Assembly (NCBI GenBank): GCA_018238155.1
Contig: JABCTZ010000026.1
Location: forward strand, 148,001 to 212,000
Source: Candidatus Heimdallarchaeota archaeon
GTDB lineage: Archaea > Asgardarchaeota > Heimdallarchaeia > JABLTI01
DNA: 64,000 bases
Direction of reading: 5' to 3'
In this document: piece after piece, positions 1 to 8,842 of the stretch
How the letters are laid out: the number at the start of each line of letters is the position of its first letter
How positions within the stretch are numbered: position 1 is the stretch's first letter
Notes under the pieces: generated by a model
The model's input: only the letters and a program-made list of their open reading frames with translations
The model's database searches: none
What the model was told of the DNA's origin: nothing
Position numbers and translations under genes: made by a program

Positions 1-63
1 TAAGCAAATGAATAAACCAAATTAAAATTCTTGGATGCGTTTTTCTGAGATAATGAAAATATA

Positions 64-285
64 ATGATGTACTACAGAAACATTGAGAATTACTTGAAAG
101 AACATTTTTTACTCTCAAAAAAAATGAAAAAAGTAGAGGGAAAGAAGATTCCTCCTCTCTATTGGTACTCACATTCACTTGCATATTACTATTCCAGACG
201 TTTGCGTCGAATGACTGGTACAGCAAAAGATAAAGCAGTGCTAAGTGTTACCATAGAAACGGCGATACAATACCACCTTCTTTAG
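64..285 (+). CDS. Small hypothetical protein (doubtful)
   Basis: An open frame of 73 codons starting at ATG, rich in Lys, Arg and Tyr, with no domain, signal peptide or membrane segment that I recognise. It is the only substantial plus-strand frame before the convergent acetyltransferase gene. The aromatic and basic composition could be that of a small nucleic-acid-binding protein, but it could also be a chance frame in AT-rich DNA. No ribosome-binding site is obvious. Confidence 0.3.
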   Translation: MMYYRNIENYLKEHFLLSKKMKKVEGKKIPPLYWYSHSLAYYYSRRLRRMTGTAKDKAVLSVTIETAIQYHLL

Positions 286-353
286 CAATAGTAGTATTCG
301 ATCTGGAATTGTTATATTCTTCTGTATTGAACGGTGTATCTAAATTGGCATCA

Positions 354-1559
354 TTAGAATCCTTCTGTTAACCAAGGCTTCTTCATTGGGAACCATTTAT
401 CTAGTAAGTCAATATCTGCTTTCTTTGCTTTATTTATCCAATTAAATGGTCCAAGGTCAGTTGCAGGTAATATACCAAAAACTAATGAAGTTAACCCTTC
501 GATAGTCATTTCTGTGTCTGCAGGTTTATCACCCAAGATATCGATTTTCAATTTGTTCTTCTCAGCAGTTAACTTAAAAGTTTGATTGTTTTTTGAAATG
601 TGATTATCAGTAATCTTTAATTTGATTTGCCCATCAAATGGCACTTCCATATCTTGTAATGTTTCTTTTACATCTACTATTCGTGCCATAAACACAGTAT
701 AGGGGGCTAATTTGGTTGTATAATAATTCTGTAACCATGTATAGTGATCAGATTCATTTGGGTTAATTGGAATAGCTACTTCTATTATTTGATCTGTATG
801 TAAGAAAAGGTAGTTGAACAATGCATGTCTTGCGTATGGAGTTAAAGTAAACATTTCACTAATAGTTAGTGAACCATCTTCCGCCCAATCAAAACCGGTG
901 CTAAATCCTTTACTTCTGTATTGCAGAAATCCTTCCGGTTCTTTCTTTTCATTGAAAGCAATTGCAAACCACGTTGGGGAAGGACCGACGTATTCTTTCC
1001 ATCTTTTTTCTGATCGTCGAACTCCTCCATGAATATTTTTAACGGCTTTATTATGAATTTCTTTGTAGATTTCAAATGCTTCTGTTTGAGTCATTCTTTC
1101 AACAGTGTATCCTTTTGGCAAGTGTTTCCATTTACTGAAATATTTCGGGTTCAATTTCATTTTAACAAAAGGAGGAGCATTTACATAGCCAAAGGCTGCA
1201 TAGAAAGTATCTTTGAACGGATAGAGAGTGGTTACTGGGTACTTCTCATCACTCATCTTCTTGAGAAGATAATTCATTATTTCTCTTACGTATCCTTTTC
1301 TTCGAGAAACAGGGTCACTAACAACCATGGCGATACCACCCATTTTCAACCATTTACCTCGAATATTTTGTTCTAAGGGGATACATCTCGTATTTGCTAC
1401 GATCTTATTATCAATTTCGAGACAATAGTTCTCATCAAATGTTAGTTCATATCTTAACAAGAAACGATCTTTCGCTGCATTTGCATCGAATCCGTAACAA
1501 TAGCCATTCAATTCATTTATTCTGTCAAAATCTTCTAAAGTGGCTTGTCGTACTTTCAT
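354..1559 (-). CDS. Eis-like GNAT N-acetyltransferase with SCP2-like tail
   Basis: A 401-residue protein with the layout of the Eis family: an N-terminal GNAT domain (about 1-150), a second degenerate GNAT half (about 150-290) and a C-terminal sterol-carrier-protein-like domain (about 300-400). The acetyl-CoA loop is visible as VSDPVSRRKGYVREIM near residue 80. Eis enzymes transfer acetyl groups from acetyl-CoA to amines on small molecules or proteins. The substrate here is unknown. The protein is probably cytosolic, as it has no signal peptide. It lies just downstream of the KH/RIO/aIF-1A operon on the same strand (33-bp gap), so it may be read through from it, but it has no functional link to it. 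Length and domain order are normal for the family. Confidence 0.8.
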   Translation of the reverse strand: MKVRQATLEDFDRINELNGYCYGFDANAAKDRFLLRYELTFDENYCLEIDNKIVANTRCIPLEQNIRGKWLKMGGIAMVVSDPVSRRKGYVREIMNYLLKKMSDEKYPVTTLYPFKDTFYAAFGYVNAPPFVKMKLNPKYFSKWKHLPKGYTVERMTQTEAFEIYKEIHNKAVKNIHGGVRRSEKRWKEYVGPSPTWFAIAFNEKKEPEGFLQYRSKGFSTGFDWAEDGSLTISEMFTLTPYARHALFNYLFLHTDQIIEVAIPINPNESDHYTWLQNYYTTKLAPYTVFMARIVDVKETLQDMEVPFDGQIKLKITDNHISKNNQTFKLTAEKNKLKIDILGDKPADTEMTIEGLTSLVFGILPATDLGPFNWINKAKKADIDLLDKWFPMKKPWLTEGF

Positions 1560-1591
1560 TCAATTCAGCTCGCATATTCTGTTAGCCCTAG

Positions 1592-2191
1592 CTATTTTTT
1601 AGAGTCTCTCGAAGCTTTATCCCAGAGATCTTTTGAGCTCATTCTAAATAGCTGTGCTTTCTCTTCCAAGAAACCGTAAACTGTTCCATGTTTTGCTCCA
1701 CCTAACAGCATGCGAATTGCTTCCTTGGCTACTTTTAATCTTTCATATTGTCCAATTATTGCTACTGTATATCCATATACAGAAATACGTGTTCCTGTCG
1801 TTTCTTCGACAACCTTTCGGGTTCTTCCTTCTCGACCAATAATTCTTCCTCGAAATCGTTTGATTTTGTTTGCATTATCTCCAACGATTAATTTCAAATT
1901 GATTATTTCAAAATAAATATCATCATCTAGCAAAATAAATACTACATCAGGGTTGAAGCCCCGTGCAACTGCATGAACAAAATCTCTTGCCTTAATCGCT
2001 AAGAAAGGGTCTTCTGCATTTGGGAGAGCAATAACTTCTACTTCTCCAGAAGCACTATCAATTACAATTTTTACTCCGGCATCTTCTTCTAGTCTTTTTT
2101 TCACTCGTCCTTTTGGACCGATAAGTGCTCCAATCCTATCTTTTGGTATTGTGATGTAAAATCTACTTGTATTTTCAATATTAGAATTCAC
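1592..2191 (-). CDS. KH-domain RNA-binding protein (archaeal Pno1/Dim2 type)
   Basis: A 199-residue protein with two KH domains. The GxxG loops are visible as GPKG (in DRIGALIGPKGRVKKRLE, near residue 25) and GREG (in RGRIIGREGRTRKVVEE, near residue 120). This matches the archaeal homologue of eukaryotic Pno1/Dim2, which binds the 3' end of the small-subunit rRNA during 40S maturation. It is third in the order aIF-1A, RIO1 kinase, KH protein, a gene order widely conserved in archaea, and RIO1 acts in the same late 30S/40S maturation step. Both loops are intact. I am sure of the family; the rRNA role is known from homologues. Confidence 0.93.
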   Translation of the reverse strand: MNSNIENTSRFYITIPKDRIGALIGPKGRVKKRLEEDAGVKIVIDSASGEVEVIALPNAEDPFLAIKARDFVHAVARGFNPDVVFILLDDDIYFEIINLKLIVGDNANKIKRFRGRIIGREGRTRKVVEETTGTRISVYGYTVAIIGQYERLKVAKEAIRMLLGGAKHGTVYGFLEEKAQLFRMSSKDLWDKASRDSKK

Positions 2192-2283
2192 TGAGTTTTC
2201 ACCAGATTTTTTTTCTTGCTTTTCCGTCTTTAACCATTTTGATTATATTGATTTGTAGAGCTATTAATTTATTTAGTCTCTAT

Positions 2284-3240
2284 TTAAAACGTTTTCACTT
2301 GAATAGAAGGGGGTTCTCCTACTAGTTTTTCGAATAGTTTATCCGGGTCTTTTACTTTCACTCCTTGTGAATAAAAGTATCTAGTTATATTTTTAATATC
2401 TCGATAAAGAAATATTTCTGCATAAGGATGATCAACTAGCACCGCTTGAGAAATATCTATGAAATATACTTTAGGTGTATATATAATGTTATACTCTGAC
2501 AAATCAGCATGAACCAAATTAGCTTTTGTATAGAGTTTTCTCATATTTACTAATACTTCTTTATAAGCTGCTTCAGGGTCAATTAGCTCTTGTTCTTTCA
2601 TTATTCGATGTGGTAATCCTTTCTCGCCAATAAATTCCATTACAACAACATCTTTGAGACATGCAATAGGTTTTGGAACTGTAACTTTGGCGTTCATTGC
2701 CCGTGATAAATTCTTAAATTCTTTTTTGGCCCAAGCATACACAAACGATCTTTGATCACGTTTTATTCGATTAAATCTTGGATCTCCAAGAATATATATT
2801 TGTAACCCCTTGAAAATATTGGTTGAAGTTCTGTAGATTTTTACTGCTAATTCGTCTCCTTTAGGAGAATAGGCATGATAGACATTGGCTTCCTTTCCTG
2901 TTGAGATTACTCCCGTCATATAATCAATTACTTTTCTTTTTCGTAAATTGAAGAGTGTTGTTCGTGTTTCTACATCTAGAACAGATTCTACAACCTTTCG
3001 AGCATCAGAATCTTTTATTTTGATCTTTTGATCATCAATATACTTTACTTGTAAATTATCTGCATCTCTTAATTCTCGGTCATGTTCAATATCTTCATCA
3101 ATATCTAGCAAAACTTCATCAAGAAATTGTTCTTCATTCTCTTCTTTCACTGCTTTTTTTGACTTACTACCTTTAGAAGTAGTTTTTGTTGTTCTTTTCT
3201 TTTTGTTAATTTTAGAAGATTTCTTTGAAGACTTTGTCAT
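2284..3240 (-). CDS. RIO1-family serine/threonine protein kinase
   Basis: A 318-residue atypical kinase. After a Lys/Ser-rich disordered N-terminus (about 1-35) and an acidic stretch comes the RIO core: nucleotide-binding loop STGKEANVYHA (near residue 112), catalytic loop LVHADLSEYN (near 243) and metal-binding YFIDISQAV (near 258). RIO1 is an ATPase/kinase that drives late maturation of the small ribosomal subunit. It lies between the aIF-1A and KH genes, with gaps of about 90-100 bp. The basic N-terminal tail is longer than in many archaeal RIO1 proteins and may bind rRNA, which is an inference. All catalytic residues are present. Confidence 0.95.
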   Translation of the reverse strand: MTKSSKKSSKINKKKRTTKTTSKGSKSKKAVKEENEEQFLDEVLLDIDEDIEHDRELRDADNLQVKYIDDQKIKIKDSDARKVVESVLDVETRTTLFNLRKRKVIDYMTGVISTGKEANVYHAYSPKGDELAVKIYRTSTNIFKGLQIYILGDPRFNRIKRDQRSFVYAWAKKEFKNLSRAMNAKVTVPKPIACLKDVVVMEFIGEKGLPHRIMKEQELIDPEAAYKEVLVNMRKLYTKANLVHADLSEYNIIYTPKVYFIDISQAVLVDHPYAEIFLYRDIKNITRYFYSQGVKVKDPDKLFEKLVGEPPSIQVKTF

Positions 3241-3340
3241 GTATTCTTACATCGTTCTTTCGAAAATAAACCTTTCTCAAAATACCTTAGTTGTAAGAAT
3301 AATAACACATTAATGATAATAGAAAAATAAGAATATTTAA

Positions 3341-3748
3341 TTAATCTAATTTTATATAACCATTCTTTTCAAGCCAGTTTGCTTGGTTGTGATTATAACG
3401 ATATACTAAATCTGCTCTTGTATCTTCTTGTAAGCCATACCAAGGCATGACACTCACAATATCATTTTGTCTACACCAAAGTCTTTTGCGATATTTTCCT
3501 GGAATTCTAACCACTCTTGTTAGACCATCATTACATCGTACTTGAAGTCGATCTGCTCCGAGAATTTGTGTAACAATACCGAGTTTTTCACCTGTCTTTG
3601 GCATTCTTACTCTAATATATTCTGTTTGACCTGTAGGACCTACTATTGGAATTGCTTTCGAATAGACTGCTCCATCGTCTCTTCTTTTTCTTCTTCTGTT
3701 TCCGCCTTTCTTAGGCTTGGCTGTTTTCTTTTTACTTAAATTTTCCAC
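3341..3748 (-). CDS. Translation initiation factor aIF-1A
   Basis: An OB-fold initiation factor homologous to eIF1A and bacterial IF1, which binds the A-site region of the small subunit and promotes scanning and start selection. It shows a basic N-terminal tail (KKTAKPKKGGNRRRKRR), the OB-fold core with LGADRLQVRCNDGLTRVVRI, and the typical RIPGKYRKRLWCRQNDIV segment. I place the start at the GTG at 3748 (135 residues), because upstream codons to an ATG at 3781 add a hydrophobic stretch not expected in the family. An AAGGA lies just before the GTG, though unusually close. It is first in the aIF-1A/RIO1/KH operon, so its promoter should be in the palindrome-rich gap at 3782-4012. Confidence 0.95.
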   Translation of the reverse strand: MENLSKKKTAKPKKGGNRRRKRRDDGAVYSKAIPIVGPTGQTEYIRVRMPKTGEKLGIVTQILGADRLQVRCNDGLTRVVRIPGKYRKRLWCRQNDIVSVMPWYGLQEDTRADLVYRYNHNQANWLEKNGYIKLD

Positions 3749-3847
3749 TTTCCTTAAATTTAACTTAATCCAAAATGTCATTCACTCACTAAAAAGTCTT
3801 TGGATAACAAAGCAAGCACCTACACATTCTTTTCATCAATAAATAAC

Positions 3848-3918
3848 TATGTTTAAACATATACTTCAAATAATTAATGAAATAAGGAATTATTTGTCGA
3901 CAAAACAAAAATTATTTG
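3848..3918. promoter_or_regulatory. Cluster of palindromes between divergent genes
   Basis: In the 231-bp gap between aIF-1A (minus) and the pseudo-GTPase gene (plus) three symmetric elements lie within 60 bp: a perfect 14-bp palindrome around GTTTAAAC (3848-3861), a 9-bp inverted repeat CAAATAATT/AATTATTTG (3867-3875 and 3888-3896), and a 12-bp palindrome TTTGTCGACAAA (3893-3904). AATTATTTG recurs at 3910-3918, 22 bp from its previous copy, which is about two helical turns. These look like regulator-binding sites for one or both genes. The binding protein is unknown. Confidence 0.35.
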
Positions 3919-4012
3919 TAAAAGAATTGTAAGAAAAACTATTATATGTCTAATCAAATAATATACAAGATTAATACAGTAAGAATTAGAGAACTGATAG
4001 GGGACTGTATTC

Positions 4013-5065
4013 ATGCAAAGGGAACAATGCAATATCAATGGGAATTCCGAAATCGAAAACGTATATCTTTGCAAGATTTTGCTTTTTACTGAAGATGCAC
4101 GTAAACTTGCGGAAAAACTCAGACCAATTTCAGGGAATTCTGTGAGTACAAATTGTCTTGATACTATTGGCATGTATCCTCTTGTAGAGCATATCGAAAC
4201 ATCTCTAGGAACGCTTGCCATGTCCATTTGGATAATTAATACTGAAGAGAAATTCTCTCAGTTTAGAATGGGCTATTTTTCAGGAGCATCTCAATCTATC
4301 GTTTTATGCAATGATCAAGAAGAATTAAACAACTTTGAAAAACTTTATCTGATGACTCCAACGGGAGTTCCTACAACAGTTTTATCAAAAAATGCTAACG
4401 ATAATGAACTTCCACTTGATCAAGAAAATATCTTATTAGCTAACGAACCTTTATTTGAAAATCAAGGACGTATGATAAATTATCGAAAAATATCTGATTT
4501 ACAGTCAATTAGAACAGTTTTCAAAGATATTGGAAATAAAATATCTGAGGATATTGCCTCAGGACATTATCACATATTTACTCCAGATTTGGTTTCTCCT
4601 TCTAACATTTATAGGTTCTATAACAAGGAATCTTTCAATAAAGTCCAGGAATTAGTTGGCAAACTCGGGTATGAACTAAACGAAAAAGGTATTGTCAGCA
4701 TTTCACAAACCGAATTTTCCTTTGAAGTCGATTTCTATCGAAATCAAGTTGCCGCTTTCATTAGCAATTGTTTACATTGTGAAAAGAAGTGCAAACATTA
4801 TAGAAAACTCTGTGTAATTGAAGAGGATCAAGGATATTCCAACAAAATACATTTCGATAATCTCCGAGCGTTGGCAATTTTGTATGCGATTCATGACGGT
4901 GATTTCGAAAAATTGCATGGCAAGAATGAAAAAGAAAATATTAGTTTTCAGCTTCAACGGTTGAGAAATCATTACCAGGTTAATTGTGAATTTGAACAAA
5001 AAGAGAGAGAATTTCAAGAACAATCACTAAAAATCCTCCGAAAGAAGAGAAAAAAATCAAATTGA
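4013..5065 (+). CDS. Degenerate Ras/Rab-like GTPase fold with Cys-rich tail (pseudo-GTPase)
   Basis: A 350-residue protein. Residues about 17-130 align by eye with a Ras/Rab/Arf G domain: KILLFTED where the P-loop strand should be, TIGMYPLVEHIE for switch I and beta-2, and IWIINTEEKF where Rab has IWDTAGQERF, followed by FRMGYFSGASQSIVL. All nucleotide-binding motifs are lost: no GxxxxGKS/T, the DxxG aspartate and glycine are Ile74 and Thr77, and NKxD reads SKNA. Residues about 150-250 are unrecognised. Cys253, 256, 260 and 267 form a probable zinc knuckle, and a basic helical tail follows. Asgard archaea have many small GTPases, so a pseudo-GTPase scaffold is plausible. The fold call rests on visual alignment only. 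Confidence 0.55.
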   Translation: MQREQCNINGNSEIENVYLCKILLFTEDARKLAEKLRPISGNSVSTNCLDTIGMYPLVEHIETSLGTLAMSIWIINTEEKFSQFRMGYFSGASQSIVLCNDQEELNNFEKLYLMTPTGVPTTVLSKNANDNELPLDQENILLANEPLFENQGRMINYRKISDLQSIRTVFKDIGNKISEDIASGHYHIFTPDLVSPSNIYRFYNKESFNKVQELVGKLGYELNEKGIVSISQTEFSFEVDFYRNQVAAFISNCLHCEKKCKHYRKLCVIEEDQGYSNKIHFDNLRALAILYAIHDGDFEKLHGKNEKENISFQLQRLRNHYQVNCEFEQKEREFQEQSLKILRKKRKKSN

Positions 5066-5178
5066 TATTAGCTATTGCGAAAAAGTTTAATTTCAGTACT
5101 TTTATTCATTCACAAAGCATCTTATAGAATAGCGAATAGTGTTTATAGTTAATTACTAAACTAATACTGGTGAAATGA

Positions 5179-6741
5179 ATGAGTATACAAAGAGAAAATG
5201 TTATTCCGTTTATTATTGATTCTAAAGATAATCTGGTTCCAATTGAAGCTGAGTTGGCGTTTGTGGTTGGTGTTGTAGGGGATAAAATAAAAAAAAGAGG
5301 TCTCTTTAAAAAAGCCAAAGAACGATTGACTCAAGTATCCAAATTTTATTGGCGTATTACTGTTGATACCTATGCTCGACGCTTAATTTTAGTTGATTCA
5401 TTAGGATTGTATGGAGGAGGAACAGCTATTCAAGATTTACCTCTAGCAAATATTGAAGCTCACCTCAAAGCCATAGATGATGCAACAACATTAAATGCAT
5501 ATTCAAATAGTCTTAGTGAAGCAAATGATGTACTTGTACTCTCTACAGTAGATTATCCTGTTTTTGATCAATTTTTCACCAAAACAACACTTAATTTAGC
5601 ACGAAAAAAATCAAGTGAAGATATGATTGACACACCATTAATTTTGCCCTCTTTTGAAAATACTATTAGTAATGATTTCCTGGAATCGCAAACAGAAGTC
5701 ACCAGGTTGCAAGAAATTCAAGAAATAATACAGGAAATGGCTCAAAATTGGCTTGCGGATATTAATGATAAAACTGAATCAATTGAAAATGAATATGCTA
5801 ATAGAATTAATCATACACAAGAAGATGTTGAAGAGCGTTTGGAAAATTATGAAGAGAGAATGAATACCTATATCGATTCTGACCTTGAAAAAGCAAATAA
5901 TGCCATATATAAATTACTCTCGAAATTTGAAGGGAGTACTCTTGGACTAACCGGAATTATTACCCCTCTACAAGAAGGGACTCGAGACATTTTACGTAAT
6001 ATTCCTTCAACAGAAACACCAAAATTCCATGCAAATATCACAGCTTACTTAAAAAAAGCCAAAAATCAAACTGGGAAAATAAGTGCAAAAGTAAAGGATG
6101 TTGAAAATGAAAGAAAACAATTAGAAAAAGCTCTCTTATCAATTGCACAAACACATCTGAATAATAAACAAAAGGCAGGCGAAACTTATGAAAAAAATAG
6201 ATCCTCTGCACTCTCTCAAGTAGATGAATTGCAAACCAAAAGAGATCGAGCTTTATCAAATCTTCTAAATCATAAGGATTCTATTATACAAAATACAAAT
6301 GAAATTATAAATAAAATTGAAACAATGATCAAAAATCGTTTCGAGTTAGCAAAAAATGCAACAGTAAGCTCTTCTGGAAACGTTCCTTCTGATATTATTA
6401 TTTCAGCATTTTTAGTGAAGTTTCAAGATAAAGATAAATCAAGATATTTTGTTATCCCACCATTATCTAAACCTCGCAGTCGGCATATTGATTATCCAAT
6501 AGCTGATAGGAATTCTGCCATTTCAGGAGGAAAAGAAACAGCTGATAAATTAGCTGCCGAAATAGTTTTTAATCGCAGATTGAAATCATCATTTGATGCT
6601 TTGAATGCAACAAATTACATTAAGACAGGTGAATTTGCCGGAGCAGTTCGACAAGGATTAGCTTATTTGATGAAAAACAAAATGATGAGCAAAAAAAACT
6701 CTAAAAAGATTATTGATTTATTAAATGAATTAGGGTTTTAA
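5179..6741 (+). CDS. Hypothetical coiled-coil protein
   Basis: A 520-residue protein with no family I recognise. Residues 1-160 look globular (mixed beta strands, a Gly-rich LGLYGGG near residue 76). Residues about 165-390 are strongly helical and rich in Glu, Lys, Asn and Gln, with heptad-like spacing, so a long coiled coil. A second globular region (about 395-520) ends in a helical segment that reads like a small helix-rich domain. There is no signal peptide or membrane segment. The adenylate kinase gene follows 20 bp later on the same strand, so the two are probably co-transcribed. The shape, globular heads joined by a coiled coil, recalls structural or tethering proteins, but no function can be assigned. 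Confidence 0.7.
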   Translation: MSIQRENVIPFIIDSKDNLVPIEAELAFVVGVVGDKIKKRGLFKKAKERLTQVSKFYWRITVDTYARRLILVDSLGLYGGGTAIQDLPLANIEAHLKAIDDATTLNAYSNSLSEANDVLVLSTVDYPVFDQFFTKTTLNLARKKSSEDMIDTPLILPSFENTISNDFLESQTEVTRLQEIQEIIQEMAQNWLADINDKTESIENEYANRINHTQEDVEERLENYEERMNTYIDSDLEKANNAIYKLLSKFEGSTLGLTGIITPLQEGTRDILRNIPSTETPKFHANITAYLKKAKNQTGKISAKVKDVENERKQLEKALLSIAQTHLNNKQKAGETYEKNRSSALSQVDELQTKRDRALSNLLNHKDSIIQNTNEIINKIETMIKNRFELAKNATVSSSGNVPSDIIISAFLVKFQDKDKSRYFVIPPLSKPRSRHIDYPIADRNSAISGGKETADKLAAEIVFNRRLKSSFDALNATNYIKTGEFAGAVRQGLAYLMKNKMMSKKNSKKIIDLLNELGF

Positions 6742-6761
6742 TTAACTTGAAGTGAAAGAGT

Positions 6762-7355
6762 ATGGGCAATGAAGGAAAAATTGTTATTGTTGGAGGAGTT
6801 CCAGGCGTTGGAAAAACTACTGTAATCAATAATGCTCTAGAACATACAAAAGCCGAAGGAATGAAAATAACAACTATCATTTTTGGTACTGTAATGATGG
6901 AAATAGCATCTGAACTGTTCAATGTTCAAGATAGAGATAATTTACGCAAACTTCCTGAGAATAAACAAAAACTTATCCAAAAAGAAGCCGGTCTTAGAAT
7001 TGCAGAACGTTCCTGGGGTAGAATGTCAATCGTAGATACACATTTCACAATTAAAACTAAAACAGGTGTTTATCTGCAAGGCATTCCAAGTTGGGTTTCA
7101 AATGCTTTAAAACCTAAATTACTTGTACTTATAGAAACAAATCCCGAAGATATTTCAAAGCGAAGGTCATATGATGATTCGCGTTTACGTGATAAAGAAA
7201 ATATCTATCATCTCAAAGAACATCAAGAAGTGAATCGCACTTCAGCAATCACCATCTGTCAGAAAACAGGTGCTTTACTTGTAATAATAAAAAATAAACA
7301 AGGTCATGCTGATAAAGCAGGAGAAAACCTTTTCAAATATTTGAAGAGTCTCTAA
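6762..7355 (+). CDS. adkA: Archaeal-type adenylate kinase
   Basis: A 197-residue P-loop kinase with the archaeal AdkA pattern: GGVPGVGKTT at residues 11-20, a substrate-binding region GTVMMEIASE near 45, DTHFTIKT near 90 (the phosphate-side acidic motif) and ETNPEDISKRR near 128 in the lid region. It catalyses ATP + AMP = 2 ADP in the cytosol; known archaeal members are trimers. Length is normal (about 190-195 in the family). The start at ATG 6762 places the P-loop near the N-terminus as expected. It sits 20 bp after the coiled-coil gene. A CMP/UMP kinase is less likely given the motif set. Confidence 0.9.
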   Translation: MGNEGKIVIVGGVPGVGKTTVINNALEHTKAEGMKITTIIFGTVMMEIASELFNVQDRDNLRKLPENKQKLIQKEAGLRIAERSWGRMSIVDTHFTIKTKTGVYLQGIPSWVSNALKPKLLVLIETNPEDISKRRSYDDSRLRDKENIYHLKEHQEVNRTSAITICQKTGALLVIIKNKQGHADKAGENLFKYLKSL

Positions 7356-7400
7356 GGGCTCTTTTTGGATATATTTTTACTTTCTTTTTAGGGAAAAACC

Positions 7401-7442
7401 TATAAAATTAAAAACAGTCTTATATTATATGGTCATATAATA
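7401..7442. promoter_or_regulatory. Putative promoter and operator of the inositol-phosphate synthase gene
   Basis: A TATA-like TATAAAATTA lies at 7401-7410. It is followed by a perfect inverted repeat with 9-bp arms (7423-7431 and 7434-7442) around a 2-bp centre GT. The palindrome covers the place where transcription would start, about 25 bp after the TATA box, and the coding start is at 7484. This is a typical position for an archaeal repressor site. Confidence 0.4.
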
Positions 7443-7483
7443 AGCTGAGAATCTTAAAAATAATAAAACAGGTTGAAATACAA

Positions 7484-8722
7484 ATGGCAGGAATATGGTT
7501 AATAGGAGCTTATGGAGCTGTATCCACAACTACTCTTACAGGTATAGCAGCAATTAAAGCTGGCGCCGCTCCAAGAGTTCAATCAGGAATAGTCACTGAA
7601 TCACCAGAATGTGATCCAATACGTAGCAAGTTTCCAATCGAAGATATAAATCTCGGCGGAAGTGAAATACGATTTCTGGATAAAAATGCTTATCAAGCAT
7701 CTGAAATAATCTGGGAAGAAAATTATCATTTTCAAAGGAAATATCTTGAAGCAGCAAAGAATGAACTTTCAAAATTAAAAGCAACAAAAGGGACAGCTAT
7801 CAATGGTGGTCCTGGAGTAGAAGCAATTGGAGAACTCAAGACACTCGAAGATGATGGTCTTACTCTAAAAGAAATTTCAAAGAAGCTTATGAAGGATTTT
7901 GAAAGTTTCAAGAATAAAAATGGAGAAGTTTGTGTAATGAATACTTCTTCAACAGAACCTCATATCAAACTTACTGAAGAGCATCAAACGCTTGATGGAT
8001 TCGAAGGATTAATTGATGGAAATAAAACTGAAAAAGTAACTGCAAGCATGCTCAACGCTTATGCAGCATTAAAACAAAAGATACCTTATGGAAATTTCAC
8101 TCCATCTCATGGTGCATCGTTTCCAGCATTAAGAGAATTGGCACTTAAATCAAAAATGCCTTATTATGGTGATGATGGTAAAACAGGCGAGACTCTTATG
8201 AAAACCACACTCGCTCCTATGTTCAAAATGAGAAACTTGAAGATCCTCGGTTGGGCTGGATTCAATATCCTTGGCGACTTGGATGGTGTTACTCTCAGTA
8301 AAGACGCAAATAAAGCCAGCAAAATCGAAAGCAAAGACAAAGCAATCAGCAGTAGTATTGGTTATTCTCCATTCTCTATTACTGAAATCAAATACTTCCC
8401 ACCTCTTGTCGACCACAAAGTTGCTTGGGATTACATTAGCTATCGAGGCTTTTTAGGTCAAAAAATGGCTCTAACATTTACTTGGTTAGGCATTGATTCT
8501 ATATTAGCTGCACCAGTTGTCATTGATATTGCTCGAAGTTTAATGTTTGCGAAATCCAGAGGTGAATCCGGACCGATTCATGAACTCGCTTTCTTCTTTA
8601 AACATCCAATAGATGATATAATTGGCAATACATTCATTCAACATGATATTTACATGAAATGGGTAAACGAAGGTACAAAGATTAATGTAGAGGAAATGCA
8701 AGCAAAGATAATTCAAAAATAG
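7484..8722 (+). CDS. Inositol-1-phosphate (myo-inositol-3-phosphate) synthase
   Basis: A 412-residue NAD-dependent enzyme that converts glucose-6-phosphate to L-myo-inositol-1-phosphate, the first step toward inositol lipids (archaetidylinositol) and inositol-based solutes. The N-terminal Rossmann motif is GIWLIGAYGAVSTT (residues 3-16); the family signatures CVMNTSSTEPH (near 150), GETLMKTTLAPMFKMR (near 235) and GWAGFNILGDLDG (near 257) are all present. The archaeal form is shorter than the eukaryotic one (about 500), and 412 fits the archaeal range. It has its own putative promoter (7401-7442) and a hairpin terminator after it, so it is probably a single-gene unit. Confidence 0.93.
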   Translation: MAGIWLIGAYGAVSTTTLTGIAAIKAGAAPRVQSGIVTESPECDPIRSKFPIEDINLGGSEIRFLDKNAYQASEIIWEENYHFQRKYLEAAKNELSKLKATKGTAINGGPGVEAIGELKTLEDDGLTLKEISKKLMKDFESFKNKNGEVCVMNTSSTEPHIKLTEEHQTLDGFEGLIDGNKTEKVTASMLNAYAALKQKIPYGNFTPSHGASFPALRELALKSKMPYYGDDGKTGETLMKTTLAPMFKMRNLKILGWAGFNILGDLDGVTLSKDANKASKIESKDKAISSSIGYSPFSITEIKYFPPLVDHKVAWDYISYRGFLGQKMALTFTWLGIDSILAAPVVIDIARSLMFAKSRGESGPIHELAFFFKHPIDDIIGNTFIQHDIYMKWVNEGTKINVEEMQAKIIQK

Positions 8723-8730
8723 TTTTTACT

Positions 8731-8772
8731 AAAGGAAAAGCTTTTTTTCCTTCTTTCTTTTATTTTTTTCTA
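8731..8772 (+). terminator. Hairpin and T-tract terminator after the inositol-phosphate synthase gene
   Basis: An A-rich arm AAGGAAAA (8732-8739) pairs with TTTTCCTT (8745-8752) and runs into a pyrimidine tract rich in T. It lies 9 bp after the stop codon, and archaeal termination relies on such T-tracts. Confidence 0.5.
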
Positions 8773-8842
8773 TTTTCATAAATGATTGAGCATCTTTACA
8801 AGATTAATAAAAAATGATTATTATTGTGTGGGATTAAGTTAA

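Noticed and set aside
3867..3918. CRISPR-like repeats
   Set aside because: Only three short copies in mixed orientation with spacers of about 12-14 bp; no Cas genes in the window. I found no CRISPR array anywhere.
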